Shown here piece by piece: positions 21,922 through 62,894 of a stretch of 64,000 nt of DNA (positions within the stretch are counted from its first letter, which is position 1; every line of letters begins with the position of its first letter). The DNA lies in contig JAWDGP010000898.1 of the NCBI GenBank assembly GCA_033675545.1, forward strand, positions 173,501-237,500. Direction: 5' to 3'. Both the position numbers and the translations under genes were made by a program. This DNA is from Elysia crispata. Its lineage: Eukaryota > Mollusca > Gastropoda > Plakobranchidae. Under the pieces are notes generated by a model. That model searched no databases. It was not told the origin of the DNA and worked only from the letters and a program-made list of their open reading frames with translations.

Positions 21922-22180
21922 TGAGACTCCATCGACTCCATTAAGGAGTGGGAGGGACATAACGAGGTGTCACGTGCCCTGAGGCTTTAAAGTGGATATC
22001 ACACTGAGGGAAGGGACATAACGAGGTGTCACGTGCCCTGAGGCTTTAAAGTGGATATCACACTGAGGGAAGGGACACAAAGGAAGGGACAAACATGAGG
22101 GGAATGAACACATTACTTTTGCGAAAGCTAAGGGAGGGTCTTTGTCTCTCCCATTCCTTCATGGAGTCGATGGAGTCTCA
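21922..22180. mobile_element. Small inverted-repeat element, MITE-like, 259 bp
   Basis: The 37-bp end TGAGACTCCATCGACTCC... at 21922-21958 is matched in inverse orientation at 22144-22180, with about four mismatches by eye. The interior has no coding frame and holds two 59-bp tandem units (21953-22011 and 22012-22070) containing GGTGTCACGTGCCC. No clear target duplication was found, so it could also be a plain inverted duplication. Confidence 0.6.
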
Positions 22181-24149
22181 CCAGGATGAGGGATGTCGCG
22201 TTGCAGAGATTGGTGACTCTAGTGGTGAAGTCGATTGTAATTTCGGCAGAATTGTTTGATGAATTTCAGAACCGCAGTGTGCCAAACACCATGCATTAAC
22301 AATACATTGAGATCAATGGTCCCAGTTACGGTTAAGTACAGCCTTAAACATCGAACTTAACCAAAAGAGAAGATACTCTTTGAAACCTCATCGGAAAGAG
22401 GAATTTAAACAATTGTGCCGCCCTAATCAAAAGGAAAGCAATGAACTTTTATAAGAGGATTCGCTTAGTGATAATGTGAAGAGTATTAGCGATTCTTTGA
22501 AACTAACAAAAGTAGTTTCTCCTCGCATTTATAGAAATACTTATACCACACCATATGGCGGCTCAAAAAACGTCCAAGGGCGGATGTTTCCCCCGACATC
22601 TCGCGGCTCCATCAATCGGGGGGGGGGAGGGGGGGGATAGTGGCGGGGCTACCGAAACCCTCGCATGGGTGCGCCTCGACCTCAGGGCTCACACAACTTT
22701 CAGTAGATACGGTTGGTCACATTACATGCACAGATTTGCTTCACTCCAGGGAGATTTTTTAATAATCCGAAGAAAGGAATGAGGATAACATAGAAAACAT
22801 ATATAAAATCCGAGAGGATGAAAATCCACGACAAGCACAACAAGAAGTCGTTTGGGCCACCCGATTCTGGAATGGGGGAGATGGAGGTACATATATTTCG
22901 TCGGAAACTGAACAATGATGGAGCAATATTATGTCGCTGGCTCAGTGCGAGATTATCGTAACTGCCAACTTTTTAAGCTGCAAGATTTATAATGGACGTG
23001 AGCACGACTCACTCAAATCGACATTTATGGAAGAGTTCTAAAGTGAATTGCTCATAATTCTCGGCCTTGCTGCAGAGCCTACTGAGCACAGGAAAGTTTT
23101 CAATTTCACATAAATATTTCTATATTATATAGGAGATCCAGTAAGAAGGGGCGGGAAACTCGCCTCCGTGACTTCAATGCTAACAAGGTGTAATCGCCTG
23201 AATGCTGAAGTTTCTTCAACGATGTCAGAAAAACGGCTCTTCTTGCAAGTCTCCGCCTCTCATCTTTTTAGTTGTAAGGATGTGTTCCAAACTTTGTGTG
23301 CGCATGACCTCCTCATACTCATAACTCTCGTAAAATCCCAAGCAGCGTCATCTGTGTATGAGAGCTATCAAGTCCTTTGTCAACCGACGAGCTCGGGCAG
23401 GCGGATGTTCGCTGATAGTCTCTTCAACTATGTTCTGTTTTCTGCTGACCTCAGATGGTCGACGTCGTTCTTTGTTTTAAGTTAAGTTCGCCTGCTGGTA
23501 TGCGACAAAGGTCTAGATCTGGTAAACAAAAATTGTGAAGTAGGGACCTGGTCAAACAGTAGAGAACATTTCACCGAGAAACGACTTTGACTTTTCTCTT
23601 ACCTCTATGATCAGTCCCATAGTAAAAAAATAACACATTATGCTGAAGTGTACAAATAATAACACCCATAAAAAATAAAATCCCCATGACAAAATAGGAC
23701 ACATCAAATTTTGGTACAAAGGCAACAGCTTAAAACTGTACATGCAGACGGATTTGACAAAGAAAAGCTGGAGATTTTTGTAATAGTTTTATTGAATATA
23801 CATGTATCAGTTTTGTAAAGGAAACAATGGAAAATATATTAGCAAAGTGTCTGTCAAGGGACAAATTGGTGATCAGTGGTCAGAGAATTTGAAGGTTGAT
23901 TTATGATAGACGGTCACGCCCGTCAATGTCTAATGTGTAACTTTGGCTCGTATAAAAGAAGACACCTCACTGTGTGTTTATTCAACTGACTTTTTCAGTC
24001 ATGTAAATGGCCAATTGAAATCAAAGAGAAGCAAGTTATAATCAATATAGGAAGATTAATTGTATCAAAAGAGAGGCAAAAGTGTAATACTGTAGGAATG
24101 ACCACCATGGCAGGTGTGACAAAAGGTAGATGGAGGGGGGTGAGAGAGA
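22181..24149. other. No clear gene
   Basis: Short unrelated frames only. Part of 22181-22500 may extend the LINE relic, but stops are dense. A G-run lies at 22619-22636. Confidence 0.4.
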
Positions 24150-24362
<213 letters not shown>

Positions 24363-24550
24363 ATTTGATTTACTTGCCCTTTTTTGTCACAATAACAAAG
24401 CCTGGCACTCAAGCAAAACATAGTGACTACAATTTACATTGATACTCTCAATAATTGTAATGTTGGATGAAAACAGATTAATAGATTATAATGTTTGTTC
24501 ATCTACAAAAACATTTGTGACTTGAGTTGAACAGGCTTACCCTACATTGT

Positions 24551-24625
24551 CAGAACCATTCATACACTAGTTAATTTCTAGCTTTTTTCAGAACCATTCA
24601 TACACTAGTTAATTTCTAGCTTTTG
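24551..24625. repeat. 38-bp tandem duplication
   Basis: CAGAACCATTCATACACTAG starts at 24551 and 24589; the copies are identical over about 36 bp. It lies downstream of the FASTKD stop codon. Confidence 0.92.
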
Positions 24626-24868
24626 ATAAATAGTTTTCGCCACACAAGCTGCTGACATCTTTTTCAATAAAGTAACAAAAAGCCTAGGCATAACTCTTAT
24701 GAAGTACACGGTAAATAGGCAAGTCCAATTATACTGGATTATTTTACAATATTGAATAAAGCTCACTATGCACTACATATTTAGATAAAAATAAATCATA
24801 CAACAATGGGAATCATGGTTACATTAGACCACATGCCCTTAGAGACAATGAAAAATTTCAGACAAGTA

Positions 24869-24874
24869 TTTATT
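24869..24874 (-). promoter_or_regulatory. Possible poly(A) signal of the FASTKD gene
   Basis: AATAAA on the minus strand, about 190 bp past the stop codon at 25066. It is one of a few possible signals in AT-rich DNA. Confidence 0.3.
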
Positions 24875-25065
24875 CAAGTAGATGAGTTTTCTATACTTGA
24901 ACTAAGCTCATCCTTCAAACAAGTCTAAAATAAAACATGTCTTGAATAATCAGTTTAAAATTTTAATGTGGCCAATTAATGTTGTTGGGTTATGTGCATC
25001 CATTATCAGAGCGAAGCAGATTCCTTTGATGATCTCTAACTCTGTTAAAAAAGAGAGTGTGGGGT

Positions 25066-51730
<26,665 letters not shown>

Positions 51731-52700
51731 CAAGGCAGGTCAAACTGAAATTTAGATCTATAAATTCTCGGTCTAGAAATTTAGAATCTAGATCTAGATC
51801 AAATCAGTTAAAGATGTCGAGATAGTCAATGTTGTCACTTGATGACGAAGTCGAATATAATCTAGATCTAGATCGAGACCAGTAACGAAGAGATTGTATG
51901 TCAGATATAGAACTGAGGGATTCCCTTGGAAAAAAATCGTAGCTGTAGAGTCTATAAATTTCGGCATACTGAAAACAGAACGAAATATAAATTATACTTT
52001 CGGTTTCGAAGTCAGATTCTCACAATTTGGTTGAGAAGGGGGTACAAAATTAAATAATATCGATACCTTAGCATGCGATGATATGGAATCTGGTGTATTC
52101 CGATTCTACTCATCATTGGTATCGAACTATTGTTTCAAAGAAATCTATAAATAGGTTACCACTTTCTCAATGACATTGAATGGAGGAGCTTAGTGTTAGT
52201 TAAAAAAAAAAAAAAATACGATGCACCAACCTTTTTTATGCAACGAATGCATTGTAAAAAAAAAATCCGACTTATGACTTTACCCCCCCCCCAAAAAAAA
52301 AAAAAAAAAAAAAAAAAGAAAGAATAAAGGGGGGATACGTTTTAAAAAAAAGTTTTAATGTAAAAATTTTGATCATGAACTTCAGTAGACTTTTTCTGTT
52401 ACTGTTCAAACGATAACTCTGTCAAATATTACTTTGATCGTTTAAAAATAATTTCTAAAAAATAGTAAAAATATCTGCAACAATGGAAAGAGAAAAAAAA
52501 AAAGACGTCAACAATCATTTTTGTTGTACTTTGCAACCTACCGATGCAATCCAATACCATTGCTTTTTGTTTTGTTAAACTTTCAAAAGGCTATTTAAGT
52601 AAGTGAAAACTACAATATAGAATGAGCGTTGTAGCAACAGCGTAGACAGTGGTTATGGTGCTGGTGGTTTTGGAGCTAGTGTTTGCAGTGAAGTAATACT
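51731..52700. other. Upstream flank of FASTKD
   Basis: It should hold the 5' untranslated region and promoter. TCTAGATCTAGATC clusters lie at 51785-51800 and 51858-51875, and A- and C-runs at 52200-52320. No TATA box or initiator can be chosen with confidence. Confidence 0.4.
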
Positions 52701-52706
52701 AGTAAG

Positions 52707-53525
<819 letters not shown>

Positions 53526-53985
53526 CGAGAATTTTAAGAGCTAGAGTTTTAGATAGTGCTCAGCAGTGGCTAAGATTATCCTTTAAGAGAAAATGAACGA
53601 AAAATACCTGCTTTTGTAAAATTAGAGCCATCGGCAGCTATCGCCTTGCCTTCCAAAGCTTATACCAATACGCCACGACTCTTCCTTAATTAAAAGAGAG
53701 GTTCATGGCGAAGGTATTAAGCCTCCCTGAGTGACTTGCAATCTTGATTGGGAAGATCCGAATCGCACCAAAGACAACCATTGAATCTGGAAGACTAACA
53801 CTTGCTAATATACATAAACATCTAGGACGAGCAATAACAATATGTATGCCTAAAGAATATCGTAATTTCAAATTTAGATATAGAGGAGGCACCCACTGGT
53901 TAAATTATAAGTAAGAATCATAAGGGTTAGAATTTTAGGTAGTGCTCAGCGGCGGTTAGGATAAGACTTTAAATGAAAATGACCA
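53526..53985 (-). repeat. 400-bp interspersed repeat, one full and one partial copy in tandem
   Basis: Unit starts at about 53528 and 53917, period about 390. The A-box-like motif is at 53665-53675 (minus strand TGGCGTATTGG); the B-box-like motif at 53621-53630 is weakened here. The second unit is cut by the next AGT array at about 53985. Confidence 0.75.
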
Positions 53986-54058
53986 TCAGCAGTAGTAATA
54001 GAAGTAGTAGTAGTTGTAGTAGAATTAGTAGTAGTAGCAGCAGCAGCAGCAGCAGCAG

Positions 54059-54114
<56 letters not shown>

Positions 54115-54180
54115 ATAATAGTAGAAGTAGTAGTAGCAGTAATACCGGTATTAGTAATCGTAGTAATAGTAGTACATTAG
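53986..54180. repeat. (AGT)n microsatellite with AGC and AAT variants
   Basis: About 190 bases, purest at 54059-54113. Confidence 0.95.
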
Positions 54181-54189
54181 TATATAAAT

Positions 54190-54520
54190 ATATATAGTAA
54201 GAATTATAAGAGCTAGAATTTTAGGTAGTGCTCAGCAGTGGTTAGGACAAAGCTTTAAGTGAAAATGACCGAAATGCTTGAATTGTGGGATTAGAACCAT
54301 TCATTTGTATTTGCTTCGGCACCCATCGCCTTGCCTCTCAAAGAGTACATAGCTTATACCAATATGCCACTACGCTCCCTAAAAAGAGTTTCATGTCGAA
54401 GGTATTTACTAAGCCTCTTTGAGTGACTTGCAATTTTGATTGGGAAAGCCCAAATCGCACTAAAGACAACCATTGAATCCGGAAGCAACACACTCCGGTA
54501 GCCTCGCGATTTCTTAACTA
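54190..54520 (-). repeat. 400-bp interspersed repeat, third copy of this cluster
   Basis: Starts AATTATAAGAGCTAG at 54202. It keeps both promoter-like motifs on the minus strand: TGGCATATTGG at 54359-54369 and GGTTCTAATCC at about 54289-54299. Confidence 0.75.
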
Positions 54521-56320
54521 CTGTTTCTAGACAGTTTAGCCCGATATTTACCCTACACAATTTACAGCTGGGGTGCCGTTTTCGGGTGAAAAAGTTCTAG
54601 ATAAGTCTCCTTGCATTGTTTTCATTTTTCTCCCTAAAAAATGAAATATCTGCTTGCACGGATTCCTTAAAATGAAATGAAATATTCCATATTCTTCTAA
54701 ACAATTTTCCTAATAGAATTCTAGCCTTTTCTCTCGTCTTTTTGACTGCTAGGCTTTATATCTGTTCTGCAGTTTTCTAGAAAGCTACAACGGAGTACTA
54801 TAAAGACCATAAGTACAACATTATTGTACGGATTACTATAAAGACCACACATCACTCTGATACAGTTTCTCAAAGATCTGTTCGTAATAAAACGAGCTGA
54901 GAAGAGGACATGGCTGAAGAGTTCCTTCCTGAGCACTAGCTCCATAGATTGACGGACTAGGGTTCCCTATCCCGCGCGCAGATAATAAAAATGGCTGTGT
55001 GAGGGAGAAACGCTTCCACGTACCTAGTAAAAGCAAGAATCATTGCGCAAGACGTCAGCAAGACTATTCAATTTATTCAAATTTTTTTCAGATTAATTTT
55101 TTGACTTTGAAACATTAGTTCAGGGCAGAGCTAAAATGAGCGAGGTTATTGAAAGGTCACATACAGGTGGACAGGCGACGTGAAATTTGAAAGTGACCCT
55201 TGTTAACTTTCAGTATATATGGGAATAGCATTTTGCAGCAGTTGCGCTCCTGAATTTGTAGGCCTCAAGTGGAATAAATAGGGAAAACTTTTCGCTTGTT
55301 TAGAAACGGATAATACTCAGAACTTGCAAGAAGTGAACATTGCGTTGTGTAACAATGTAGGTCTTCATTAATGATACTTTATTACTTTATAGGGTTGAAA
55401 AGTACTTTATATAGAGTCCATAATCTCTAGTTTTTCCATGCAGCGCTCGTTAAACACATATTTCACGGCCTTTCTTTCACGCTAAAACGAACTATTTAAA
55501 AAAAAAAAAAATTCAAGGCCAAGACTTTCTCCTTTCCCGCCTTAACCTAAGCTTAAGGACTGAAAAATGGAAAAACGCTAAAAGAACTCCTAGTTTTGGA
55601 CATAATGTAGAACTGTATCCTATGTGGTTCTATCTTAAAGTTAAATCAATTCAAATCGGGCTCGAAGATTATGCGCACTGGAGACAAAATACGAATGCTG
55701 TGCAAAATACCGGTCCTCGTTAGACGAGTATATATCGACACAAACCACTATTACTGATTGAAAGTTACTGACATCGATAAAAATAAATGAATACTGATTG
55801 TTCCCTCGCCTTCACCTGTATAATAATTATAGCTTAAGTTTAAAACATTATCAGTCGTCTTCTAAGCTTGATTAAAAATTTATAAAAGTCCAGAAATATA
55901 ATTATTGTTCGTAGTCATATGATGTGTTGCGCACCTAAACAAAAGGAATGGTGGATGAAATTGGAAGTTGACCAATAAAACGAGGTACAAAGTGATAAAT
56001 CAAGAAAGCAATAATGATAAAAAAAAAACCCAGCAATATAAAAGGCAAAACAATAAAAAAAACAAAAATGTACATTTTGCTCTGATTCACTTCAGACAAA
56101 ACATTTGTAATAAGATCATTGTCACTGTTAAGGTGAGACTGTCTTACTAAAGCGAATTCACAGGACAGCACGAAAGGGTTGCAATGTAACAGATAACACA
56201 AATGAAATAAAAATAAACAGGAAAATAATGAGATTAAAAAAAATAACAAAAAGGGTAACAACTTGACATTTTCTTAATAAAATCGTATATTTACAATAAT
56301 ACTTTGAAAAAAAATGTGTG
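54521..56320. other. No gene recognised
   Basis: Short frames only. An AACGAACT/A-run zone lies at 55490-55512. Confidence 0.45.
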
Positions 56321-56332
56321 TTTGTATGTGTG

Positions 56333-56425
<93 letters not shown>
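56321..56425. repeat. (TA)n-(CA)n-(TA)n microsatellite
   Basis: About 28 bases of CA inside TA runs. Confidence 0.95.
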
Positions 56426-56429
<4 letters not shown>

Positions 56430-58539
56430 CACCGCCCACGGCTTGTCAGAATAATCTGCTTGAGTTCTAGTACTAGGCTTAATGCACGTGCTTCCAATGC
56501 GAGCCTCTGTGGGCGTCTCACAAAAGAGTTATCCCACTTTCCCGATCCTAAGGGTAACAAAATAATGCAACCGGTTCGAAAATTCGGTAGACAACCAAAA
56601 GAACTGTCAAGAGATACTGTAAAGCGAAATCTAGCGTTAACCAAAAGCCTCTACCAAAAGCGATCAACATGAATATTATACATCTAACTTACTTCAGTAA
56701 TAACCAGACAATACAAATAACTTACATCCGGTCTTACGAGCGGGTAGCACAACACAAAGTTTACAGCAAGCAAAATGTCCCTACTCACTGCCACAGTAAA
56801 AACCTTTGTTCTGCGCACCCCCCACTTGTGGGCTTTGCCGCGAGATTAACGATCACGAACCTCACTCAATCACATTCAGACACAATGAAAATACGTCATG
56901 GACATTTTCATACAATAAATTTCACATGAAGCTGAAATCCGCAATGTATTTTGACAATACGATCCAAATCATTCTCACAACAGATTCTGAAAAAAAAAAA
57001 AACCAATAAAACAAAGTAAAACAATAAAGAATGTTCAAGTTGCAAATTAGCAAATAATGTAAGCAATCCAATTGCAATAGATGTAAAACAACAACAAAAA
57101 AACAAAACAAAACAAAAAAGAAGCAAACAAAAAAAAAAAAAACAAGTCAAATTACGTTCACTTACAATCATCATCTTCGAGCAAGTCTATTATTTATTCA
57201 TCGTTATATTATTAAACTTCGAATCTAAAACCCTTGTGGTCTCCTCTGAGACAAATACAGCATCCTAATGTAACCCGGAAAGGAGGTTGATAGAATAACT
57301 TATGCACGCAAGAGCGCTCAATGACCAATTCTGTGCCAAAGTTGCCGTGCCCTAAGTAAACGCAATGGTAGACTATTCTAATCAAAGATAAAAAGGTCAA
57401 GGTTATCTAGATTCTAGAAGAAATGTTGATAGATTATGGAAGAAAAGGTGATCACGTGAATGAGCTCGTCACATGATTGGGCACCAGTATGAAAATGACG
57501 GTAAAGTTTTGTTCCGTTGAAAGTTGACAAAACAAAATGTACTTGGTGAGATGTAACTTCAGAACAAAGTATAAACTTTACTTCAAGCAAATCGTATAAT
57601 TAGTGTACAATTCGCTTAGAGTGGTCCGACTTTGCGAGGAAATAGAAATGGGGTTTGGTGAATCTTCAACAAACGCATTTTTTATTTACCTATCATAATT
57701 TATGCAATCCCGTTAGATCAGTAAAAACAAATGCCGGAACATGTAACAGTAGGCTTAAGTTAAAACATTGATTTATCTGATTATAACTAAACTCATTATT
57801 CACTATACACCTTGAAAAATACATGGAATGTGGGAAATTTCATCATTATGTTCTCTAGCAAACCATTGGTGCATCGCTATCATTATTATACAGCGACACG
57901 TTTTATTTTTATTATCTTCATCTTTATCAATCATTTTCGTATTTCATTGGCATCATGTTCATCAGAGTACACAATGTCACTCACATGACACTATGCTTAG
58001 GCCTAATATAATTAACCATTATCACTCTAACCATAACAACATAGAATTATGTATTTCTGAAAGGCTTTTCCATTGAATCTCAAAGAAAATGAGTTAACCT
58101 CTTTTCATGAAAATAAAAATAATTGAAACAAAAAATTTAATAAAACACACTAAATTGTTGAGTTCATAGCTCTGTTACTACAGAATACCGGTACTAAAAA
58201 GATAGTTTCGCTGGCTCAAGACTGAAGCAAAATTGTAGAGGGCCATGTGGTGCAGTATCACAAAGCCTCAAGTAGATTCAGAATTAGCTAACTCGAAACA
58301 GGGTGACAAATTTCTTTATCTCACACAGCTAAAAACACAATGGCGCATTCGCACAGATTCCAACAATCTGTAATGGATAAACAACAAATTAACGAGGACG
58401 GGCAGATGTCCCGACTGATAAAAAAATTCAATTTTTCTGTTCTTTCTGCGGTTGCTAGGGTCATCAGACATATTAGTTTTGGTCACAATAAACTTCTTTT
58501 CCATGACAACGATCATAAAACCTCCAGCCATTTTCATAG

Positions 58540-58540
<1 letters not shown>
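56426..58540. other. No gene recognised
   Basis: AT-rich, with A-runs and AACAAAAC repeats at 57085-57145. No domain seen in any frame. Confidence 0.45.

Positions 58541-58597
<57 letters not shown>
58541..58597. repeat. (TA)n microsatellite
   Basis: About 56 bases of TA. Confidence 0.95.
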
Positions 58598-58600
<3 letters not shown>

Positions 58601-58854
58601 TTACAGTTTCCGTGGTTAATTTTCTACTGAGATTTAACCCAAAATTTTTTTCAAATTTCTCAATACATAAAAATGGAGAAATTAACACGGTTTTAACTTA
58701 AGTCCGGCCTGAAATCGGCGCCTCTCCGCTACGGACTGAGGCCGTAACAGATCACTCAAACTTTCATTATCATAATTTAAAAATAAATCACTAAAATAAT
58801 ATGAGACATCCTCCAAAATAAAAAGATGCACCTGATGCCAAATCTTTCCATACA

Positions 58855-58990
58855 TATTTAGATCTAGATTCTAGACCTAGACTTAGATCTAGCTAGATAT
58901 AGATTTAGATCTAAATCTAGTACGTCTGATGAAAACGCAGTGACTATTGTGCCGTTTGCGACTACTTGTGCTAGATCTGGATTTAGAGAT
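58855..58990. other. TCTAGA/AGATCT cluster
   Basis: Dense AGATCT, TCTAGA and TAGATTTAGATCTA strings, like those at 4441-5420 and upstream of FASTKD. Confidence 0.5.
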
Positions 58991-60429
58991 TTACAGTGTA
59001 TATTCTTCATACAATAATTATTTAGCGAAGCCAGTCTAACCAAAGCCTAGCCTATCCGATGCATAAGAGGCACGATATCGTAAATCTACATCTAGCCTAT
59101 GAAAGATCACCCAACTAAGCTTGAATAATTATATTGAATTTTAAAGACATTAATAATGGAATAAAGTTAACTAAAGGGCAGACAAACCCGCACATAGATC
59201 TAGATTTAATAGTTTACCAACTTAATTGTATTTATATAACTTGACTCCAAACCCCTTTTTTTAACTTATAAGCCATGGAAAAGAATTATAAAGCTTTAAA
59301 TGTAAGATTAGGAAAAGAAAATGTGTTCAGCATCTCGGAAAATTTTCGAAAAAAGAAAAACTGAACAAAATAAAACCAGCAAGCACCAACACACGCACAA
59401 ACACCACAATGAGCTCATTTCTTATTTATTTTCACCTTATAGGCAGTAAAGCTTTTAGAAAAAAAAGTCTGCAAATATTAAAAAATGTGCAACTATTATG
59501 AAAATAAATGATTATCAATTTGTAGAACAATATTCCACAAGAACACCATTGTTTACAACATAGGATAAATAAAGTTTCCACCTTCTTTGACTAAAACAGT
59601 TATGGCGCCACCGGAAAATTACGAAAATACCCGGGACATCAAGAAGCCCCTGTCTGTGAATCTGTCCGTTCCTTTATTTGTGGGCTAAACTATGTTGATA
59701 TTCTATACTCTGTTTAAAAACAAGCTGGCCTCGCCCCATTTCTATTTTTGGATTGAAAACTCCCGCAGAGACGCCCACAAAGCAAGTATCATTCTAGCGT
59801 GAGATACACCTCGATTCTAATGAAATAAGCAGTCAGAGTATGCATCGCTTTCCCAACTAAGCCAATTCGTGCTCAATCTAAAGCTAAAAAAATCATACGC
59901 ATAAAGAAGTGCAACAAGGCAAGTAATATGTAGATCATCATTCTTTCATGCTGTTAAGTAAGACGCTTGAGCTTGATATATTCATTGTTTTCAGCTCTAC
60001 CTGTACTTTCAGCTAAATTTAAAAAAAAATAACACGAAATGACTATAGGAATTTTGACATGAAAGTTTGCGTTCACTCTAAAAAAAAAAAAAGACGGGGC
60101 GACATTCTTTCGAGCTTGAAATACGAAGAGCCAAAAAAATATTATTTTTTCTCAAGCACATGAATCACAGGTTGAAGAACAGCTCATCATATTTGCTCCA
60201 ATCTTTTATCCATTTCAAATCCAAAGATACTAAAAATTGGTTGATTTGCTGAAAATCGCTAAATTTACTTGCAACATAGATCTACTAATAAAAGAAAGAA
60301 CCGATCGCAATAAAGTTCTACACGGGATCTTCAGAAAAGTAACTGTCATTATATGACTTAAAAAATCTGTAAGAAAAAAATCTATTGCAATTATCGAAGC
60401 AACAGAAAGGAATAATAGGGAAAGGTAAA
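58991..60429. other. No gene recognised
   Basis: AT-rich sequence with nothing recognised. Confidence 0.45.
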
Positions 60430-60712
<283 letters not shown>

Positions 60713-61540
60713 AGCGTGAAAGAAAAAGTGATAGAGCGAGTGAGCGAGAGATGAATAGATAAACAGACAGATAAATAGATAATTAGACATATAGAAAGAT
60801 AGACAGATAATTATTTATAATTCTAGACACTTCTAGAAAAAGGAGCAAAGGGATTCTTTAATCAAAAAGCGTTTGCCGCCATAAAAATTCAAGATCTTGT
60901 TATTTGAACTTCTTTTTGGTAAAAGTGAAACTTAACATCAAGAAAAATTTCAACACATTCTCAGGTTGGAAAAGAGCAAACGAGATACTACATAGAGACA
61001 GATTATCTTCTTAATTACAATGGCTTTTCACAAAACGTGGATAGCTGCGCGACAAAGATTTCATGGGGAGAAGGATTGAGTCGCGAAATGATTTTATCGG
61101 GCTTTGTTGGAAGTTACAGCCGTTTAAATTTTTTTTTCGGTCTTTCAAGCTTCCAGTGTACTTTGTGTACTTTGGCGTGGTCATATAAATTTTCAGAGGG
61201 TGGATTCAGTTTGAAAACGATTCCTTTTCTTCCCGACTGCTATTTTAATCCCACGAATACAATGCAACGCATGTGTATCGGGTTTCCTTTTCATTTAAAT
61301 CAAAATTAATGGTTGCTGAATAAGATACTCGTCGACTGACTCTTGACTGCCATTTTTTTGTGTGTATTTCAACGTTTCTAGAGAATGCAGCTTTTTCCTG
61401 TTATTAGATTTGCGATTTTACCATGTTTCCCTGTAAAACTAAATCAATTTAAAAAGAATTCTCGGAAATAGCTGTATGACTAGTCTTTTGACTCTGATGA
61501 TAACACACTTTGCCTTCATAACATGCTGTGAAATAGCCTA
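60713..61540. other. No gene recognised
   Basis: A 90-codon plus-strand frame at 61037-61309 has no recognised domain. Confidence 0.45.
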
Positions 61541-61985
61541 TAGGAATATTGATCCTGTGATTCCATATTTACAGGGTCTTTAAATCTTTTGAAACTGTTG
61601 TACTACGTTCATGTTGCGGTGTGATCCTAAGGTCCTACATCTCATGAGTCTGTGGACCTGAAGTCTTGTTTTTTTTTCTGGTCTTCAGGGCTTGCGTTCT
61701 TTTATCGCGTAGTCTAATGGTTCTAGTTCTATGATCCTGTGGTTTTATTGATTATGACTCGTATCTCTCTGTAACTAGCAATCTATTATCGCATTTCCTT
61801 TTGACTCTGTGGCCATTAATACAGACTTATGGTTTTATGATCCTGTGACTTTGTAGACCTATGACTCCATGGTCACACGACTCTGCAGTCCAATGAGTTT
61901 TTGACCTTACGAATTCAAAATAGTCCTATGGCTCTGTCGTTATATCGTTTTGTGGCTTTGCGATCCTATGACCTTTTAAAACATA
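61541..61985. repeat. Degenerate 8-bp-period tandem region
   Basis: Sequence can be cut into successive octamers of the type TRTGAYYY, such as TATGATCC, TGTGACTT, TGTAGACC, TATGACTC and CATGGTCA (from about 61837). The period is clearest at 61630-61680 and 61830-61980. No frame is open throughout. Confidence 0.6.
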
Positions 61986-62383
61986 AATTACAATAGAATA
62001 AGATATAAATCTTTCACATCCAATAGTATAAATCCAAGCTCTAAAGTTTCTTTTTACAAGGGTTTATCCTTTTCACCTCAACTTATTATGGATGGAATTG
62101 AAGATACATTTTCAATTGAAATTGATTAAAAAAAAAAACCCAAACTTTTAGGGATTGTCATATAGATTGTACATGTCACATTCACTCCCTAACTGCCAGA
62201 AAAGGTGAGGCACACACTTAGCACTTTTACTCAGTGATTTATATCAATTACAAACCAATCAATTGTTGAGGTTTGAATTACGATCGGTACTGCTGATCAG
62301 ATTTGACATACATGAGAAGAATTCATGAAATTGACAAAGGCTTTGGTCATTATGGTAGGAATCATGTTGGTGTGGATTAGATC

Positions 62384-62387
<4 letters not shown>

Positions 62388-62421
<34 letters not shown>
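62388..62421. repeat. (TA)n microsatellite
   Basis: About 34 bases of TA. Confidence 0.92.
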
Positions 62422-62426
<5 letters not shown>

Positions 62427-62786
62427 TGGAATATTAAGAGAGATATATTGACGTTCATCGCTATAAAATTCAGTTATTTTTCAAGCATATACGAATGAGA
62501 GATTAGAGTTCGCCCAAGAAACAAACTGTTCATTTTTAGTACGGTTTAAGTAGAAATTAACCAGCTATTAAAAAGATACTTGAAACTTTTGAGATTACAA
62601 TCACACAATCATCTGATATTCAGTTGCCAGGGTAAACCTGGTGGCGGAAATTTATAACTTACCATTCAAATAATTACAAATATTTTAGATGAGGCTCCAA
62701 CTAAACCAAAATAAAGCAATTTAAGAAAACCGAGCTCACCTGTTGGATGCTCCTACTTCTCCCTTACTCTGTGCCTCCCCTCCCCC

Positions 62787-62809
62787 CCTCTCTCTCTCTT
62801 TATCTATCT

Positions 62810-62872
<63 letters not shown>

Positions 62873-62894
62873 CGCTCGCTCGCTCGCTCGCTTT
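62787..62894. repeat. (CT)n then (CGCT)n microsatellite
   Basis: CT runs interrupted by a C-run, then about 6 CGCT units at 62869-62892. Confidence 0.95.

Noticed and set aside
23168..23485. 105-codon plus-strand frame
   Set aside because: No domain, no splice neighbours; the opposite strand is also partly open. Probably chance or a very old relic.
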